Below are positions 20,882-22,141 of a DNA stretch of 22,141 nt, piece after piece. The notes under the pieces were generated by a model, which made no database searches, was not told where the DNA came from, and was given only the letters and a program-made list of their open reading frames with translations. The stretch spans positions 1 through 22,141 of the forward strand of contig JAJZZZ010000006.1 in assembly GCA_021797265.1 (NCBI GenBank), read 5' to 3'. Made by a program: the position numbers and the translations under genes. This DNA comes from Thermoplasmata archaeon (GTDB lineage Archaea > Thermoplasmatota > Thermoplasmata > Thermoplasmatales > Thermoplasmataceae). Within the stretch, counting starts at the first letter, position 1, and the number at the start of each line of letters is the position of its first letter.

Positions 20882-22141
20882 TCATTCGGCTATTGGCCCA
20901 TCCAGATCAGGCAGTACCATTCCCGGGTTTCTCCTCCTATAAAACACGTACGCGAGGCTTATGATTACCCATGCAACAAATGCTATTGTCCCGGATTCAA
21001 GTCCCGGTTCGGGAACTATGAATGTGCTGATGAATATGAAACCGAACAGGATCACCGAAACCACAGTTGCAGCGAGGCTGCTCCGCTGAATGCCAGATGA
21101 ATGCTTGCTCTCCAGCGAGGGCAGGGATATATTCACAAGCGCGTGCACAAGGATGACGCCCAGAGTGGCGGCCGTGGCGGCCATTAGGAAAGCAGTGAAG
21201 CCCCCAAGGAGCAGCACACCCAGAGCTGCTATGGCAAATGCCGCCGAGGCAACCAGTGCAGCTGACACGGAAGGGGTCAGCCTTACAGGATGTATCCGGG
21301 AAAGGCCCCTTGGAATCATCCCCTCCCTTGACATGGAATACATTACCCTGGAAGTCCCGTTTGTTATGACCACGGTACCAGTAAGGAGGCTGTTGATGAA
21401 TAGTGCTGTTACCAGGATTGCCATCCCTGTTCCCATGTAATTCCTGATGATGAAAATTCCCGGAACAAGATTTCCTGCATAATTCAACATATTGGATGGG
21501 CCCCAGGCAACAGTGAAAACGTATGCTGTGAATACGTAGAATGCGCCCAGTACCAGTATTGCCAGCACCACGGACAGACCCACTGTCCTCCTGGCATCCC
21601 TTGATTCCTCTCCCAGTGGGGTAGATGCGCCAAATCCGGAAAAAGCAGTATACATGAACAACATGCCTATGCCAATGCCGGAAATGCCTCCTTTTGCAAG
21701 ACCGGGGCTGAACACTCCTGTAGTGTTGATTGAAGGATGTGCCAGTATTATTATGATCCCGGAAGCTGCAATGACACCGATCTCAATCATTGCCATTATT
21801 GTGGTGTACCCTGTGGACTGCCTTATGCCTGCCCTTGATACGGCGAAACCGAACAGGATGGATGCCGCAAGAATTGGCAGCCACGCATATGAGGGCATCT
21901 GAATACTGAACACATTGGATAGAATGGCAGGGACAAAGACGGCGAGGCTCAGTCCCATGAACGCCAGGGCAAACACCTGGTAGAAAATATAGAAGAAACC
22001 GGAGAAGAGTGCAGGGGACTGCCCCAGGCCACCCTGCACGTAGGCGTAGTAGCCGCCGGCTCCCGCAATTCTCCTGGATATGCGCCTTATTATGTAAGCA
22101 TTGAGCAGAACAACAAGGAAAGCCAGCAGAGCCGTAAGCGG
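20882..22141 (-). CDS. APC-family amino-acid permease (N-terminus cut by the right edge)
   Basis: The frame ends at 20882 and stays open to the last base; an in-frame GTG at 22039 is internal, since the 34 codons upstream of it continue the protein. They read ...LNAYIIRRISRRIAGAGGYYAYVQGGLG, the classic TM2-loop of APC transporters (G-G-x-Y-x-Y-v-x-x-x-L-G). About ten TM helices follow, among them YTIMAMIEIGVIAASGIIII and GIGMLFMYTAFSGFGASTPLGEE with the conserved F-x-G-F/E-x-x-x-x-L-GEE pattern of TM6. The loop SMSREGMIPRGLSRIHPVRLTPSVSA is typical of TM8-TM9. It imports or exchanges amino acids or amines using an ion gradient. About 419 residues are visible, probably lacking only TM1. It is co-directional with the MFS gene downstream. 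Confidence 0.9.
   Translation of the reverse strand, partial: PLTALLAFLVVLLNAYIIRRISRRIAGAGGYYAYVQGGLGQSPALFSGFFYIFYQVFALAFMGLSLAVFVPAILSNVFSIQMPSYAWLPILAASILFGFAVSRAGIRQSTGYTTIMAMIEIGVIAASGIIIILAHPSINTTGVFSPGLAKGGISGIGIGMLFMYTAFSGFGASTPLGEESRDARRTVGLSVVLAILVLGAFYVFTAYVFTVAWGPSNMLNYAGNLVPGIFIIRNYMGTGMAILVTALFINSLLTGTVVITNGTSRVMYSMSREGMIPRGLSRIHPVRLTPSVSAALVASAAFAIAALGVLLLGGFTAFLMAATAATLGVILVHALVNISLPSLESKHSSGIQRSSLAATVVSVILFGFIFISTFIVPEPGLESGTIAFVAWVIISLAYVFYRRRNPGMVLPDLDGPIAE

Noticed and set aside
22037..22039. GTG as start of the amino-acid permease
   Set aside because: The frame continues upstream to the window edge with typical APC residues, so this Val codon is internal.

Overview
The window looks like a chromosomal segment of an archaeon of the class Thermoplasmata, probably a Thermoplasma-like acidophile. 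The evidence is: Arg codons mostly AGG/AGA and many ATA codons; short AT-rich TATA elements about 24-28 nt upstream of many start codons with little or no leader (leaderless transcription); archaeal family types (MTH1187 thiamine-binding protein, TrmB-like regulator, SPASM radical SAM protein); and a very sequon-rich surface protein with no recognisable S-layer or cell-wall genes. The assignment is an inference from gene content, not a phylogeny. I saw no rRNA, tRNA or CRISPR array.

Layout. 1-404 (-): start of a DHA2-type MFS exporter cut by the left edge. 535-1301 (-): GmhB/HisB-N-type HAD phosphatase behind a MTH1187 thiamine-binding protein. 1341-3848 (-): large N-glycosylation-sequon-rich membrane-anchored surface protein with a cytoplasmic zinc ribbon. 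3920-4072 (-): possible PIN-domain remnant. 4083-5330 (-): a divergent family-2 glycosyltransferase behind a small unknown protein. 5334-6155: about 820 nt without a convincing gene, holding a long IS200/IS605-like hairpin and a tandem 15-mer repeat at the next promoter. 6156-7295 (+): radical SAM/SPASM protein. 7446-9011 (-): leader-less gamma-glutamyltransferase. 9234-10562 (-): unknown soluble-domain plus about 7-TM protein.

10639-12587 is a redox module: thioredoxin and thioredoxin reductase in one operon, divergent from a TrmB-like winged-helix regulator. A perfect 9-bp inverted repeat lies between the two promoters. The reductase lacks the usual NADPH-binding signature, so its electron donor is open.

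12622-16037 is a divergent metabolic block. On the minus strand an FAD glycerol-3-phosphate dehydrogenase is followed by a CoxG-like SRPBCC protein. On the plus strand an SCP2-domain protein is followed by an iron-type alcohol dehydrogenase. In both pairs the two ORFs are in the same reading frame and separated by one TGA codon. 16091-19613 (+) holds a 7-TM protein, a zinc-ribbon 2-TM protein, and an ABC-2 exporter pair (ATPase plus permease with an Ig-like extracytoplasmic insert). A 12-bp palindrome follows the exporter's TATA box. 19620-22141 (-) holds a second MFS transporter and an APC-family amino-acid permease cut by the right edge.

No single obviously new defence or mobile system is visible. 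The strongest leads are the regulated thioredoxin locus with a non-canonical reductase, the same-frame TGA junctions, the glycoprotein with a cytosolic zinc ribbon, and the domain insertion in the ABC permease.
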